Position numbers and translations under genes: made by a program
Part shown: piece by piece, positions 20,632 through 31,262 of the stretch
How positions within the stretch are numbered: the stretch's first letter is position 1
Layout: the number at the start of each line of letters is the position of its first letter
The notes under the pieces: model-generated
Databases searched by the model: none
Told to the model about the DNA's origin: nothing
What the model saw: only the letters and a program-made list of their open reading frames with translations
From: Opitutaceae bacterium BACL24 MAG-120322-bin51
GTDB taxonomy: Bacteria > Verrucomicrobiota > Verrucomicrobiia > Opitutales > Coraliomargaritaceae
Assembly: GCA_905182435.1 (NCBI GenBank)
Contig: CAJJBN010000019.1
Location: 1-64,000, forward strand
Direction: 5' to 3'
Length of the DNA stretch: 64,000 bases

Positions 20632-22068
20632 ATGTCCGTTCAACTTTACGACACCCTCAGCCGATCCATCAAAGCACTCGCTCCCTTAAGTGACCAAGCG
20701 CTACGATTCTACTGCTGCGGCCCCACCGTGTATGGCCCGGCGCATATCGGCAACTTTCGCACCTTTTTGATTCAGGACGTGTTACGCCGCGTCGCGGAAG
20801 CCGACGGCATTGAGGTGAAGCACGTGCGTAATATCACCGACGTCGACGACAAGACGATTCGCCGCTCGATCGAAGCAGGCCTTTCATTGGGCGAATTCAC
20901 CGCCAAATGGACCGCCAAATTCCACACCGACTGTGAGTCGCTCAACATGCGTCCGCCGAGTATCGAGCCGAGTGCCGTGGCGCACATTCCACAACAACTC
21001 GCCCTAGTTGAAACGCTCATCAAAAAAGGCCATGCCTACGCGACCGATGACGGCTCAGTCTATTTTCGCGTTAATTCCTTCGAAGACTATGGTCGCCTCT
21101 CTCGCCTCAAACAGCGCGAATTGAAGACCCAGGTGGAAAACTCCGCAGGCGAAGTTAACGACGCCGATGAGTATGACCGCGAGTCCGTGACCGACTTTGC
21201 TCTCTGGAAAGGCCGCAAGGCCGAAGATAAAGGCAACTACTGGACCAGCCCGTGGGGCGAGGGCCGCCCTGGTTGGCACCTGGAGTGTAGCGCCATGGCC
21301 GACGCAGCCTTCGGCGGCGAAACCATTGATCTACACGGCGGCGGCATCGACCTGTGCTTTCCGCACCACGAAAATGAGATTGCACAGTCCGAATGCGCCC
21401 ACGGCCACGACTTTTGCAAGCATTGGTTCCATAGCGCTCACCTGATGGTTGAGGGTGCCAAGATGTCCAAAAGCCTCGGCAACCTCTACACGCTGGACGA
21501 TCTTCAGCAAAAAGGCTTCAGCCCGATGGTCGTACGCTACACACTGATCGCCGGCAGCTATCGCCAGCAGCTCAACTTCACTTTCGACGGTCTGCACGCC
21601 TCACACAGCGGACTCAGCAAAATCGAGCGTTTTGCCGAGTCATTACTCGCAGTCACTGGCGAAGACAAGGCAGCGATGAATCACTACATCACCGCCGACG
21701 CGCCCGAAGACTTCGGCCGCTTGGTTAAGGCGTGGGACGCCCTGCGCAACAACCTCAACACCGCAGCCTGCCTGGGTGCGATCTTTGGCGTCATCGGCTC
21801 CAACCCTGCAGCATCCCTCGACGCGGACGGCGCACGTGCAATGCTCAAAGCGCTGGGAACTTTACTCTACGCGCTCGGACTCGAACTATTCACAGTCGAC
21901 GTAGCCACGGTCGAGGCGCCCAGCGACATCGTCGCCCTCGCACAAGCCCGTTGGGACGCCAAGCAAGCCAAAGACTGGGGTAAAGCGGACCAACTACGCG
22001 ACGCCTTGCTCGCTGAGGGCTGGGTCGTTAAAGACAACAAGGACGGCTTTGATTTAGAATTAAAATAA
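20632..22068 (+). CDS. cysS: Cysteinyl-tRNA synthetase
   Basis: 478 residues, class I synthetase. HIGH motif in GPTVYGPAHIGNFRTFLIQD, KMSKS in VEGAKMSKSLGNLYTLDDL. Zinc ligands are the first Cys pair (YCCGPT), GWHLECSAMA and HHENEIAQSE. The anticodon-binding helical domain ends with KDWGKADQLRDALLAEGW. Complete and intact; its start follows the element-E leader directly. Confidence 0.96.
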   Translation: MSVQLYDTLSRSIKALAPLSDQALRFYCCGPTVYGPAHIGNFRTFLIQDVLRRVAEADGIEVKHVRNITDVDDKTIRRSIEAGLSLGEFTAKWTAKFHTDCESLNMRPPSIEPSAVAHIPQQLALVETLIKKGHAYATDDGSVYFRVNSFEDYGRLSRLKQRELKTQVENSAGEVNDADEYDRESVTDFALWKGRKAEDKGNYWTSPWGEGRPGWHLECSAMADAAFGGETIDLHGGGIDLCFPHHENEIAQSECAHGHDFCKHWFHSAHLMVEGAKMSKSLGNLYTLDDLQQKGFSPMVVRYTLIAGSYRQQLNFTFDGLHASHSGLSKIERFAESLLAVTGEDKAAMNHYITADAPEDFGRLVKAWDALRNNLNTAACLGAIFGVIGSNPAASLDADGARAMLKALGTLLYALGLELFTVDVATVEAPSDIVALAQARWDAKQAKDWGKADQLRDALLAEGWVVKDNKDGFDLELK

Positions 22069-22299
22069 TCAACTTGTACCAAACTCAAGTTCGTGGGCGG
22101 CGCACGTAAAAAGACCGCAAGAAATTATCCCTCTGGTTTGAATTTATCCCCTAGCAAAGCCTCTAAAGAAGACACTGGGAACGAGCAAAAATCAACGCTT
22201 GGAAGCTACCTCGCTGCGAAGCACTAGAAAATTTCCTGCAACTTTTTAAAATACATCACGATCCCTACTGCGAATCTTCAAATATAACATCAAAAAACC

Positions 22300-22824
22300 A
22301 TGAAACTGTTACTAAAAATACTCTTCGCTGTCTCCGTTGCATTTTTTACCACAAGCGCCTCCGCCGAAATTGACGCCGGCAGAGATTCCGCAAACTACTA
22401 CAAAACATTTCCAGATAAATGGGATGAGAACAAAATCAGTATCGACTGCGTGTCCGCTAAACGAATCAACGGCGGGCCACAGGTCGAAGGAGTCGTCTTC
22501 TTTGGCGCGCAAACCATCGATGATAAAAACAAAGCCCCCGGCGGTGGCATCGTGGTGGCCGTCCTAGAGGGCGACGTTGAGTCCTTCGTTCGTAAATACG
22601 GCACCGTGGTCGAACGCACTCCAGGCGGTTCCGAGAAAGTCGAAAACAAACGACTAACTGGTATCTTTCATCAACTCGAACGCGGACACGTCTACGTCGA
22701 TGAATCTGGCGAAGCGCACGCCCTAATCCTCGCTCACGTCGAGAATGCCAAAGGCGCCATTCGCTATGGCGACGGCATCCCATCCGGTGATGCAGGTCAC
22801 CGCGGACACAAGAAACGCAAATAA
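22300..22824 (+). CDS. Secreted protein of unknown function
   Basis: 174 residues. Clear signal peptide MKLLLKILFAVSVAFFTTSA with AXA-type cleavage (ASAEI). The mature part reads NYYKTFPDKWDENKISIDCV, GGPQVEGVVFFGAQTIDD, GGGIVVAVLEGDVESFVRKY and ends in a basic HRGHKKRK tail. I recognise no domain. A terminator follows. The 231-base spacer before it shows nothing beyond a small AACTTG/CAAGTT hairpin. Confidence 0.6.
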   Translation: MKLLLKILFAVSVAFFTTSASAEIDAGRDSANYYKTFPDKWDENKISIDCVSAKRINGGPQVEGVVFFGAQTIDDKNKAPGGGIVVAVLEGDVESFVRKYGTVVERTPGGSEKVENKRLTGIFHQLERGHVYVDESGEAHALILAHVENAKGAIRYGDGIPSGDAGHRGHKKRK

Positions 22825-22832
22825 TACAGTCG

Positions 22833-23255
22833 CTAAAACTTCGATTGCACAGCGTCGCCCCGAAACGGGCGACGTTTTTTTACGCCGACTAATACCGACC
22901 AGTTCCCGGCACCATGCGAAGGCCCATCAAAATCCATCGGTTGTATAACGGTGGCAGCGGAGCCATTCTCCCATCGATTAGGATCCAGTCCCGCTTTCAC
23001 CTTCGGTTGCTTCAAAAAGTCGGCTGGATTCGATAACTCCTGCCAAACCACGGGGAGAAAAGTGGCGCCGCGCTCACACAGCAACGGCCCCCGAGTATTC
23101 GTGACCAGCATGCGGCTCGATGATTGCCTTTGGACAGACGTCGAAGTTCGGCGCGTCTGCCCAAAACCGATCAACGACTGAGGCGACGCTTTCCCTATTT
23201 GCTGGGTAAAAATGTCCAGCGGCGGCGGGTTCTCGTATAATGCCAATATTAAGCT
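22833..23255 (-). pseudogene. Remnant of a Memo/AMMECR1 (AmmeMemoRadiSam) gene with internal deletion
   Basis: On the minus strand from about 23255 one frame reads REPAAAGHFYPANRESVAS, then PKAIIEPHAGHEYSGAVAV and a stop. That is the N-terminus of Memo (system protein B). A second frame, from about 23085, reads CERGATFLPVVWQELSNPAD, then FLKQPKVKAGLDPNRWENG: the C-terminal block of AMMECR1 (system protein A). The two parts meet at about 23075-23090. This fits a Memo-AMMECR1 gene pair or fusion that lost several hundred codons. A radical-SAM partner is not present. Confidence 0.75.
22853..22881 (+). terminator. Rho-independent terminator of the secreted-protein gene
   Basis: CGTCGCCC, loop CGAAAC, GGGCGACG and seven T, 29 bases after the stop codon at 22822-22824. 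Confidence 0.85.
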
Positions 23256-23340
23256 CCTTGCTTAGCCACTCGAGGAATTAATATAAGAACAATTTCCCCG
23301 ACTTCAAATCGCCCCCCCCATTGATTTACGGATAATAAAG

Positions 23341-23353
23341 AGTACACTGTACT
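23341..23353. promoter_or_regulatory. Short perfect palindrome upstream of the lipid operon
   Basis: AGTACA-C-TGTACT, in the otherwise featureless 260-base spacer before the metallophosphoesterase gene. Possible operator; no regulator can be named. Confidence 0.3.
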
Positions 23354-23515
23354 AATCAAGCCAGCGCGATTCTACCAATAACCTAACGCCTAATTACCAT
23401 GATAAAAACAGACTGATCCGATTGGGAAGACCAGACGTGACACAATCAACCTGCGGAAATTCCTCTGAAGGCTGCGCGAGTCCTCTAATTCGAATGCGGC
23501 TTTATTTTTCAATTG

Positions 23516-24388
23516 ATGCCAAAGATTCTCCACATTTCAGATCTGCACTTTGGGCCAGCCTATTTGCCTGAGGCAGGTGAGGCATTGCAAGCGATCGCCC
23601 CCTCCCTCGATCCGGACGTTATTGTAATTAGCGGAGACTTTACACAGCGAGCCAAACGACAGCAATTTGAGCAGGCACGGCGCTTCGTCGATCGTCTGCC
23701 TAAAGTGCCGATGCTGCTAATTCCAGGTAATCATGACGTGCCACTCTACCGAGTCGCGGAGCGCTGGATGAGGCCACATGATTTATACCGCGAACTGATC
23801 TGCCCCGACCTAAACCCAGTGTTACAAATCGACGGCTTGATATTGCTCGGCATTGATTCGACTTCGCCGCGACGCACGATCTCCAACGGTCGCGTGCATC
23901 AGGATCAATTAGAACGTTGCGCGGAACTATTCGCCGAACTACCGCCCGAAACCATGCGAATCGTGGTGGCGCATCACCACTTCGCTCCGTGCCCAGACTA
24001 CATCCATGATCGCACTATGCCTAAAGCACGACGCGCGATCGATAGTTTCGTCGAACAGGGAGTGGAAATGATCCTCGGCGGGCACCTGCACCGGTCCTAC
24101 ATCGGCAATTCGCTGGATTTTTTCCCGGGTACCAATCGGGATCGTGGCATCACCATCGTGCAATGCGGAACCACCACTTCAAGCCGCGGCCGAGGCCGCG
24201 AGCGTAACGAAAACACCTTTAACCTGATCGATGTAGTACCCCATCTATTGACCGTTATTCATTACCTATACTTCGAGAAGACAGGAAAGTTCGCCCCCAT
24301 TAGCCAGCACCTCTTTCCGCGAATGGGACGGCCCGGCGGGCCAGCACATTTGGCCGCAGCTAATCCCTTCACAACAACGGAATCATGA
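23516..24388 (+). CDS. Calcineurin-like metallophosphoesterase
   Basis: 290 residues from ATG 23516; a TTG one codon earlier is possible. Metal-ligand motifs of the family in order: ISDLHFGP (DxH), VISGDFTQRAK (GD), IPGNHDVPL (GNHD), VAHHHFAP and LGGHLHRSY (GHxH). Close to the CpdA/Icc class by order, but its substrate is not evident. The stop overlaps the next start by four bases (ATGA), so it opens a four-gene operon of lipid-related genes. A role in phospholipid precursor turnover is an inference from this context. Confidence 0.88.
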   Translation: MPKILHISDLHFGPAYLPEAGEALQAIAPSLDPDVIVISGDFTQRAKRQQFEQARRFVDRLPKVPMLLIPGNHDVPLYRVAERWMRPHDLYRELICPDLNPVLQIDGLILLGIDSTSPRRTISNGRVHQDQLERCAELFAELPPETMRIVVAHHHFAPCPDYIHDRTMPKARRAIDSFVEQGVEMILGGHLHRSYIGNSLDFFPGTNRDRGITIVQCGTTTSSRGRGRERNENTFNLIDVVPHLLTVIHYLYFEKTGKFAPISQHLFPRMGRPGGPAHLAAANPFTTTES

Positions 24389-25134
24389 CTGCGCTCAAGA
24401 AAATTGGTGGCGAAAAACGAAAGCTGGTTATTCTGGCGGTCGCAGTGGCGGTCGGCGCGGCGCTTACTTGGTATGTGAAAAACTATGTTTCGCTGGAGGC
24501 GCTGGTCGCACAGGAAGAGAAAGTCCGTGAGGCGATCGATCGACGACCGTGGCGTTCGTTCGCGCTGGGCCTCGTTATTTACTCGGTCGTCTCGCTGGTG
24601 CCCGGCACTTCAGGAAAGTCTGTCGTATTCGCCTGGCTGTTTGGATTCTGGCAAGGCCTCGCACTTATAATCCTTGGCCTTACCACCGCCGCGATGGTGA
24701 TTTTCAACCTCAGCCGCTACGTTTTCCAGGACTGGATCAAGCGCCGCTATGGGCGTTTTCTCGCGGGGCTGGACAAGCACCTGCACCGAGAAGGCGCCTT
24801 TTATTTGTTAACCCTGCGCATGGCACATTTCCCGTTCACCATCGTCAATCTCGTCAGCGGCGCCAGCGGGGTGCGGACTCAAACTTTTTGTTGGACTACG
24901 TGCGTCGGCTTAGTGCCCGGATCAGCGGTGTTCGCCTACGTCGGGATCCGCATGCCGTCGCTGAACGAACTGTCCACCCACGGCGCCGGCTCTTTATTCG
25001 ACAAACCACTCATCGCGGCGCTCGCCACCAGCGCGGCCTTCCCTTTCGCATTTCGATTCGTCGCTCGGAAACTGGGACTACTCAAAGATAAAGACGGCGG
25101 CCCCGACAGTCTAGCCACCGACCAATCATCCTAA
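24385..25134 (+). CDS. TVP38/TMEM64 family membrane protein (VTT domain)
   Basis: 249 residues with several hydrophobic segments. The VTT hallmark is SVVSLVPGTSGKSVVFAWLF with GFWQGLALIILGLTTAAMVI and the downstream RMAHFPFTIVNLVSGASGVR. The closing SAVFAYVGIRMPSL completes the pattern. DedA/VTT proteins are implicated in lipid scrambling or flipping. Start overlaps the phosphoesterase stop; the next gene (CdsA) begins 5 bases after its stop. Confidence 0.88.
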   Translation: MTALKKIGGEKRKLVILAVAVAVGAALTWYVKNYVSLEALVAQEEKVREAIDRRPWRSFALGLVIYSVVSLVPGTSGKSVVFAWLFGFWQGLALIILGLTTAAMVIFNLSRYVFQDWIKRRYGRFLAGLDKHLHREGAFYLLTLRMAHFPFTIVNLVSGASGVRTQTFCWTTCVGLVPGSAVFAYVGIRMPSLNELSTHGAGSLFDKPLIAALATSAAFPFAFRFVARKLGLLKDKDGGPDSLATDQSS

Positions 25135-25139
25135 CTTGA

Positions 25140-26096
25140 ATGCTTATGATCACGTTCCCCTCCACCACTCTCCTCTGGCTTCTCGGTGCACTGCTGGCCG
25201 CTCTCGTCGCGGGATCGGTGGCGCGTTTTGCCAGCCTGCGCAATGCCGACGAGACTTTACGGCGCAAGCGCCTTGCTAGCCTCCGCACGTGGTGGATTCT
25301 GGCTATCGTGTGGGGCGGTTGCCTGTTGTTGGGGCATTTGGGCATCTGCCTGCTACTGACTGTCGTCAGCATCGTGGCCTTCTACGAATACGCCGGACTG
25401 CTCGGCATACGCGAAAGCCAACGCCCTGCGGTGTTAGCGGCCTATGCCATCGCAGTGATTAATTATTTGCTCATCCTGTTTAATCAGGCGGCGGCCTTTG
25501 TCGTCTTCGTTCCCCTCGGTGCCCTCGCGATTGTCTCAGTGGTGCAGATCCTTCAAGGGCAGGCCAAAGACTACATCCGCATCACCAGCGGGATCTTCTG
25601 GGGCATGATGACTTTGTTCTATGGGATGGGACACGCGGCCTACCTCTTTATCCATCCCGCTTTCGCGGGCGGCCCCGCCGGTCCGGCCGGTTGGTTTCTC
25701 TATTTGATGATCCTGACTGAATCCAACGACATTTTCCAAGCACTGGTCGGGCGCTCAATCGGTGCTGACAAACGGCACCTAATTACACCCACCCTATCGC
25801 CGAATAAAACCTGGCAAGGGTTTTTCAGCGGTCTGCTAGCAACCCTCGCTCTGGCGATCTTACTGGCCCCTTGGCTGACGACTCTCAATCACATAAAAGA
25901 GCCGTTGCTGCTGGGACTGGTGGTCGCGATCGCTGGCTTTTTTGGCGATATAAACATGTCGGGCATCAAACGAGACAGCGGCGTCAAGGACGGCAGTCAC
26001 TTACTACCGGGGATGGGCGGTTTAGTCGACCGGATCGACAGCCTCACCTTTACCGCGCCGGCTTTTGTTTATTTATTGGGAGCGTGGCTCGTATGA
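25140..26096 (+). CDS. cdsA: Phosphatidate cytidylyltransferase
   Basis: 318 residues, integral membrane enzyme making CDP-diacylglycerol from phosphatidate and CTP. The C-terminal signature is clear: SPNKTWQGFFSGLLA, then KRDSGVKDGSHLLPGMGGLV and DRIDSLTFTAPAF. A second ATG at 25146 is an alternative start. Its TGA overlaps the ATG of the next gene. Together they supply CDP-DAG and use it. Confidence 0.92.
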   Translation: MLMITFPSTTLLWLLGALLAALVAGSVARFASLRNADETLRRKRLASLRTWWILAIVWGGCLLLGHLGICLLLTVVSIVAFYEYAGLLGIRESQRPAVLAAYAIAVINYLLILFNQAAAFVVFVPLGALAIVSVVQILQGQAKDYIRITSGIFWGMMTLFYGMGHAAYLFIHPAFAGGPAGPAGWFLYLMILTESNDIFQALVGRSIGADKRHLITPTLSPNKTWQGFFSGLLATLALAILLAPWLTTLNHIKEPLLLGLVVAIAGFFGDINMSGIKRDSGVKDGSHLLPGMGGLVDRIDSLTFTAPAFVYLLGAWLV

Positions 26097-26707
26097 AAAA
26101 CGAGGCACGTATAGACCGATTCGTCACAATCCCAAATATCATCTGCCTGCTCCGTATGCTGGGGTCCATCGTGCTGGTGGTGCTGGCGGTCAACGGCCGC
26201 GATCAGGTGTTTTTATGGCTGTTTGTCGGCCTTGCGATGAGCGATTGGGTCGATGGCAAACTGGCGAGCCTACTCAATCAACGCTCGGTGTGGGGACCCA
26301 GCCTCGACAGCTGGGCCGACGCAGCGCTTTACCTCGCCTTGCTGATCGGCGCGGTCTTGCTGCGCGGGGATGTGTTGCAGTCGGAATTGCAGTGGATCCT
26401 GCCAGCGCTGGGCAGCTACGCACTTTCTACCCTTGCTGGTTATTGGAAATATCGGCGCTGGCCAAGCTACCATACCCGCGCCGCCAAGACTTCGTGGTTT
26501 CTTATTTTAGTCGGCGCCGGATGCCTGCTCGGCGGCTGGAACTTGTGGCCACTACGCATCGCGCTAGCCGCCGTGATCCTGACCAACCTCGAAGCATTGC
26601 TCATTACAACTTTGGCACCGGGCTGGCGGAGCGATGTGCAATCGGTGTTCCAGATCCTGCGCGAGCGCGCTCGGCACACAGTGAAAAAAAAGCACCCTCA
26701 TCGATGA
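26093..26707 (+). CDS. CDP-alcohol phosphatidyltransferase family protein
   Basis: 204 residues, from the ATG overlapping the cdsA stop (MKNEARIDRFVTIPNIICLL). Transfers a phosphatidyl group from CDP-DAG to an alcohol. The CAP motif reads DWVDGKLAS...GPSLDSWAD: every Asp and Gly is present, but the usual AR is AS. Catalysis should be possible since the aspartates are kept; substrate choice may differ. PgsA-like and PssA-like roles both remain possible. Last gene of the four-gene operon. Confidence 0.8.
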   Translation: MKNEARIDRFVTIPNIICLLRMLGSIVLVVLAVNGRDQVFLWLFVGLAMSDWVDGKLASLLNQRSVWGPSLDSWADAALYLALLIGAVLLRGDVLQSELQWILPALGSYALSTLAGYWKYRRWPSYHTRAAKTSWFLILVGAGCLLGGWNLWPLRIALAAVILTNLEALLITTLAPGWRSDVQSVFQILRERARHTVKKKHPHR

Positions 26708-26770
26708 TAATTATTTACCTAAGCGATTCCGCCGATTGACGCAGTGCGTAGAATGCCTCATGAAACAGGA

Positions 26771-27644
26771 ATGTCAGCACTTACACTCCAAACTATCGGC
26801 ACACGAACTTCCAAATGGGGCGAAGGTCCGATCTGGTGGCAGGATCAACTTATCTACGTCGACATCGAAGCGCACACACTGATCCGCTTGGATCCTGAAA
26901 CCGGTACTGAGCAAACCTGGAATGTCGGCGAGCGCATCGGCACCGTCGTGCCGCGCGACCAGCGGCGGCGTGCTCTACGCCGGCGACACCGGTATCGTGG
27001 CGCTCGATTTAAGCACCGGCGCCAAGCAAGCCTTAGCCGACCCCGAGCCCGAGAAACGCGCGACCAACCGTTTCAACGACGGCAAATGCGACCCCGCGGG
27101 CCGCTTCTGGGCAGGTACCCTCAGCCTCGTTAAAAATATCGGCGACGCCAACCTCTACATGCTCGATACCGACGGCAACCTGCAGCTCAAAGTCGACGAA
27201 GTGACCAATTCGAACGGCATTTGCTGGAGCGCCGATGCCACCACGATGTATTACATCGACACCATGACCAAGCAGATCCGCGCCTACGATTACGACAACG
27301 CCAGCGGCGCGATCAGCAACGCCACTATCGCGGTCGATACTGGTGATCACGGTTACGCTAGCTCCCCAGACGGCATGACGATCGACGCCAACGGTAACCT
27401 CTGGGTGGCGTTTTGCCACGGTGGCTGCGTCTCTTGCTTTGATCCGACTACCGGCAAAGAACTTCGCAAAGTGGAACTACCTTGTCTCGAAACCACTGCC
27501 TGCGCCTTTGGCGGGCCGAACCTCGATCGCTTGTTCGTCACCACCGGGATTCACAGTAAACTCGAAGAAGCCGACGCCGGCAAAGTCTTCGTGATCGACG
27601 GCCTCGGCGTACAAGGCGTGCCCGCGTTTGCTTACAAGGGCTAA
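26771..27644 (+). pseudogene. SMP-30/gluconolactonase family protein, frameshifted
   Basis: Six-bladed propeller sugar-lactonase family. Starts MSALTLQTIGTRTSKWGEGP (metal-ligand Glu in GEGPIWW), continues to GERIGTVVP, then needs a shift in the CG-rich stretch 26951-26958 (CCGCGCGACC) to resume as SGGVLYAGDTG. Downstream, RFNDGKCDPAGRFWAGTL, NSNGICWSADATTMYYIDTM and SPDGMTIDANGNLWVAFCHG are intact and canonical. Full length would be about 290 residues. The single lesion lies in a GC dinucleotide run, so slippage or a sequencing error is likely. Confidence 0.8.
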
Positions 27645-27700
27645 GGTCAATCGGGGATCAACCCGCGCGCGACCACATAACCAAGATCAATCACGTAACA

Positions 27701-27938
27701 GACCGTAGCGACTGGCTTTACGCCAGGAGTCACATAACTCAAGGTCAATTACCCCGCATAACAGATACCCAATCGCGGGATCAACCCGCTCGCGACGATT
27801 CAATCGGGCTGGCACCATTTCTTGAAGATACCGCGCATGCTAGCCGCATGACTCAACATACGCGGACCACGCAGAGGTGGTCCCTCCCGAATCTTTTCAG
27901 CCCTAGTTGGGGAGGGACGAGCTCCGCCTCGGCCGTTC
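27701..27938. repeat. Repeat family C, left copy flanking the YafQ module
   Basis: 238 bases, nearly identical to 28632-28870 in the same orientation. Contains GTAGCGACTGGCTTTACGCC, the palindromic TCGCGGGATCAACCCGCTCG and GGACCACGCAGAGGTGGTCC. The region 27645-27700 in front is a diverged fragment of the same family, so the 315-base spacer is all repeat. Confidence 0.9.
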
Positions 27939-27959
27939 GAGGCCGCTGAGCACGTGTCA

Positions 27960-28229
27960 TTAGCTAAACAGTTCACTGTGCGAGCCCATGCGCACTAGAA
28001 TCAAGGCGCTTTCCTCGACCTTGTAGATCAACAGCCAATCGGGCGAGATATGGCATTCGCGGTGGCCGACGTAATTGCCCGTCAAGGCGTGGTCTCGGTT
28101 GCGTTCTGGCAGCGGCGCTTCCGCTTGCAGCGTCCGTATAATCAGAGCCAACTTATCGAGATCGTGCCCCGCAGAAAAAAGCTTTTTGAAGTCCTTCTTG
28201 AATCTACTCTTGCGGACAAGTTGGAGCAT
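27960..28229 (-). CDS. YafQ-family type II toxin (RelE/ParE superfamily mRNA interferase)
   Basis: 89 residues. MLQLVRKSRFKKDFKKLFSA, LALIIRTLQAEAPLPERNRD, HALTGNYVGHRECHISPDWL and LIYKVEESALILVRMGSHSE cover the whole YafQ fold. The conserved H-rich GHRECHISPDW block and the late His suggest an active enzyme. Its ATG overlaps the antitoxin stop by one base (TAATG), typical of TA operons. It would cleave ribosome-associated mRNA. Confidence 0.9.
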   Translation of the reverse strand: MLQLVRKSRFKKDFKKLFSAGHDLDKLALIIRTLQAEAPLPERNRDHALTGNYVGHRECHISPDWLLIYKVEESALILVRMGSHSELFS

Positions 28230-28408
28230 TAGTCCTGAAGCTCTTTTAAAAGGTCTTCGACTGTCTCAACACGCGGCAGGTCGTCGGTAGGCTCACGCAT
28301 CGCTTCAAGCGTCTCTGCGTTGGGCTGGTGGCGTGCAAAATCGAGCACCTTACCACGCTCGTCTTCGGGCAGACGCTGTATTTCTTCGATAATTTGTGCG
28401 GCATTCAT
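28229..28408 (-). CDS. Antitoxin paired with the YafQ-family toxin
   Basis: 59 residues if started at 28408 (MNAAQIIEEIQRLPEDERGK); an ATG at 28420 would add four residues. Acidic and short, with VLDFARHQPNAETLEAMREP and a C-terminal VETVEDLLKELQD helix. This resembles small antitoxins found with RelE/YafQ toxins and is not the DinJ ribbon-helix-helix type by eye. Stop and toxin start overlap, so expression is coupled. Confidence 0.75.
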   Translation of the reverse strand: MNAAQIIEEIQRLPEDERGKVLDFARHQPNAETLEAMREPTDDLPRVETVEDLLKELQD

Positions 28409-28631
28409 AATTTCTAACATGACGATATTTCGGGGTTCTTCAAGCTTCGAGATTCGATGCCAAATGGGCAGTTTCACATCGAATCAAAAGCTCCCTAAAT
28501 AACAGGAAACGATCCAGTGAATCTTTCCTTTATTGAAGAGAATGATTGGAAGCATGAACGAAGCATAAAAACCTTGAGATGCCGATGACTCAGAGCGCCA
28601 AACTCCCCGATCTCACGATCGAGTCCACCAA

Positions 28632-28870
28632 GACCGTAGCGACTGGCTTTACGCCAGGAGTCACATAACCCAAGGTCAATCACCCCGCACAACAGATCCC
28701 CAATCGCGGGATCAACCCGCTCGCGACGATTCTATCGGGCTGGCACCATTTCTTAAAGATACCGCGCATGCATAGCTGCATGGCTCAACATACGCGGACC
28801 ACGCAGAGGTGGTCCCTCCCGAATCTTTCCAGCCCTAGTTGGGGAGGGACGAGCTCCGCCTCGGCCGTTC
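28632..28870. repeat. Repeat family C, right copy flanking the YafQ module
   Basis: 239 bases in direct orientation to 27701-27938 with only scattered differences. The two copies bracket the toxin-antitoxin pair. Confidence 0.9.
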
Positions 28871-28891
28871 ATCGTACTGTCATAATAAGTG

Positions 28892-29018
28892 CATAGCTGC
28901 ATGGCTCGACATACGCGGACCACGCGGAGGTGGTCCCTCCCGAATCTTTCCAGCCCGAGTTCGGGAGGGACGAGCTCCGCCTCGTCCGTTCATTGTACTG
29001 TCATAATAAGTGCATACG
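28892..29018. repeat. Repeat family C, partial tandem copy
   Basis: Repeats the last half of the right copy (about 122-base period): GCATAGCTGCATGGCTC, CGGACCACGCGGAGGTGGTC, GGGAGGGACGAGCTCCGCCT. The rest of the 785-base spacer (28478-28631 and 29019-29262) holds no recognisable gene. A possible -35 box TTGACA lies at 29217, 46 bases before the thrS start. Confidence 0.85.
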
Positions 29019-29262
29019 GCGCATGCTTTATGATCAATGGCGTGACTACACGGTCAATTAACTGTTACGGCACACGATGATCGGTGCGATAGACACGCAT
29101 CCCACCACTGTGCCACCCGCACAACAACGAACATTGCCCACAGATCTAATACCAGATCAAAGCGCTGACAGCACTCATTCAAGCGGCGCACTGCGCAAAG
29201 CGGCTTCTTTCCAGGATTGACACTTTAAGGTCTAACGCCTGATTTCTTGGCCCTTAAATATT

Positions 29263-31113
<1,851 letters not shown>

Positions 31114-31159
31114 ACGTCGAGCCGACGAGCGCTCCGGCTTAGGCAGTGAATCTTTTACC

Positions 31160-31205
31160 AACAGCGTGATCAGAGCATAAGCTCCGATCACGCTGTTGTA
31201 TTTTT
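31160..31205 (+). terminator. Rho-independent terminator of thrS
   Basis: ACAGCGTGATC pairs with GATCACGCTGT across 14 bases and is followed by a T-rich stretch. Confidence 0.85.
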
Positions 31206-31262
31206 ATAGGCTCAATTGGCTTACAATTTGCAATCGGCACGAAATCCGCTCAACAGGATCGC

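Noticed and set aside
28495-28692. 65-codon minus-strand frame next to the YafQ antitoxin
   Set aside because: Lies largely in repeat family C; no protein character.
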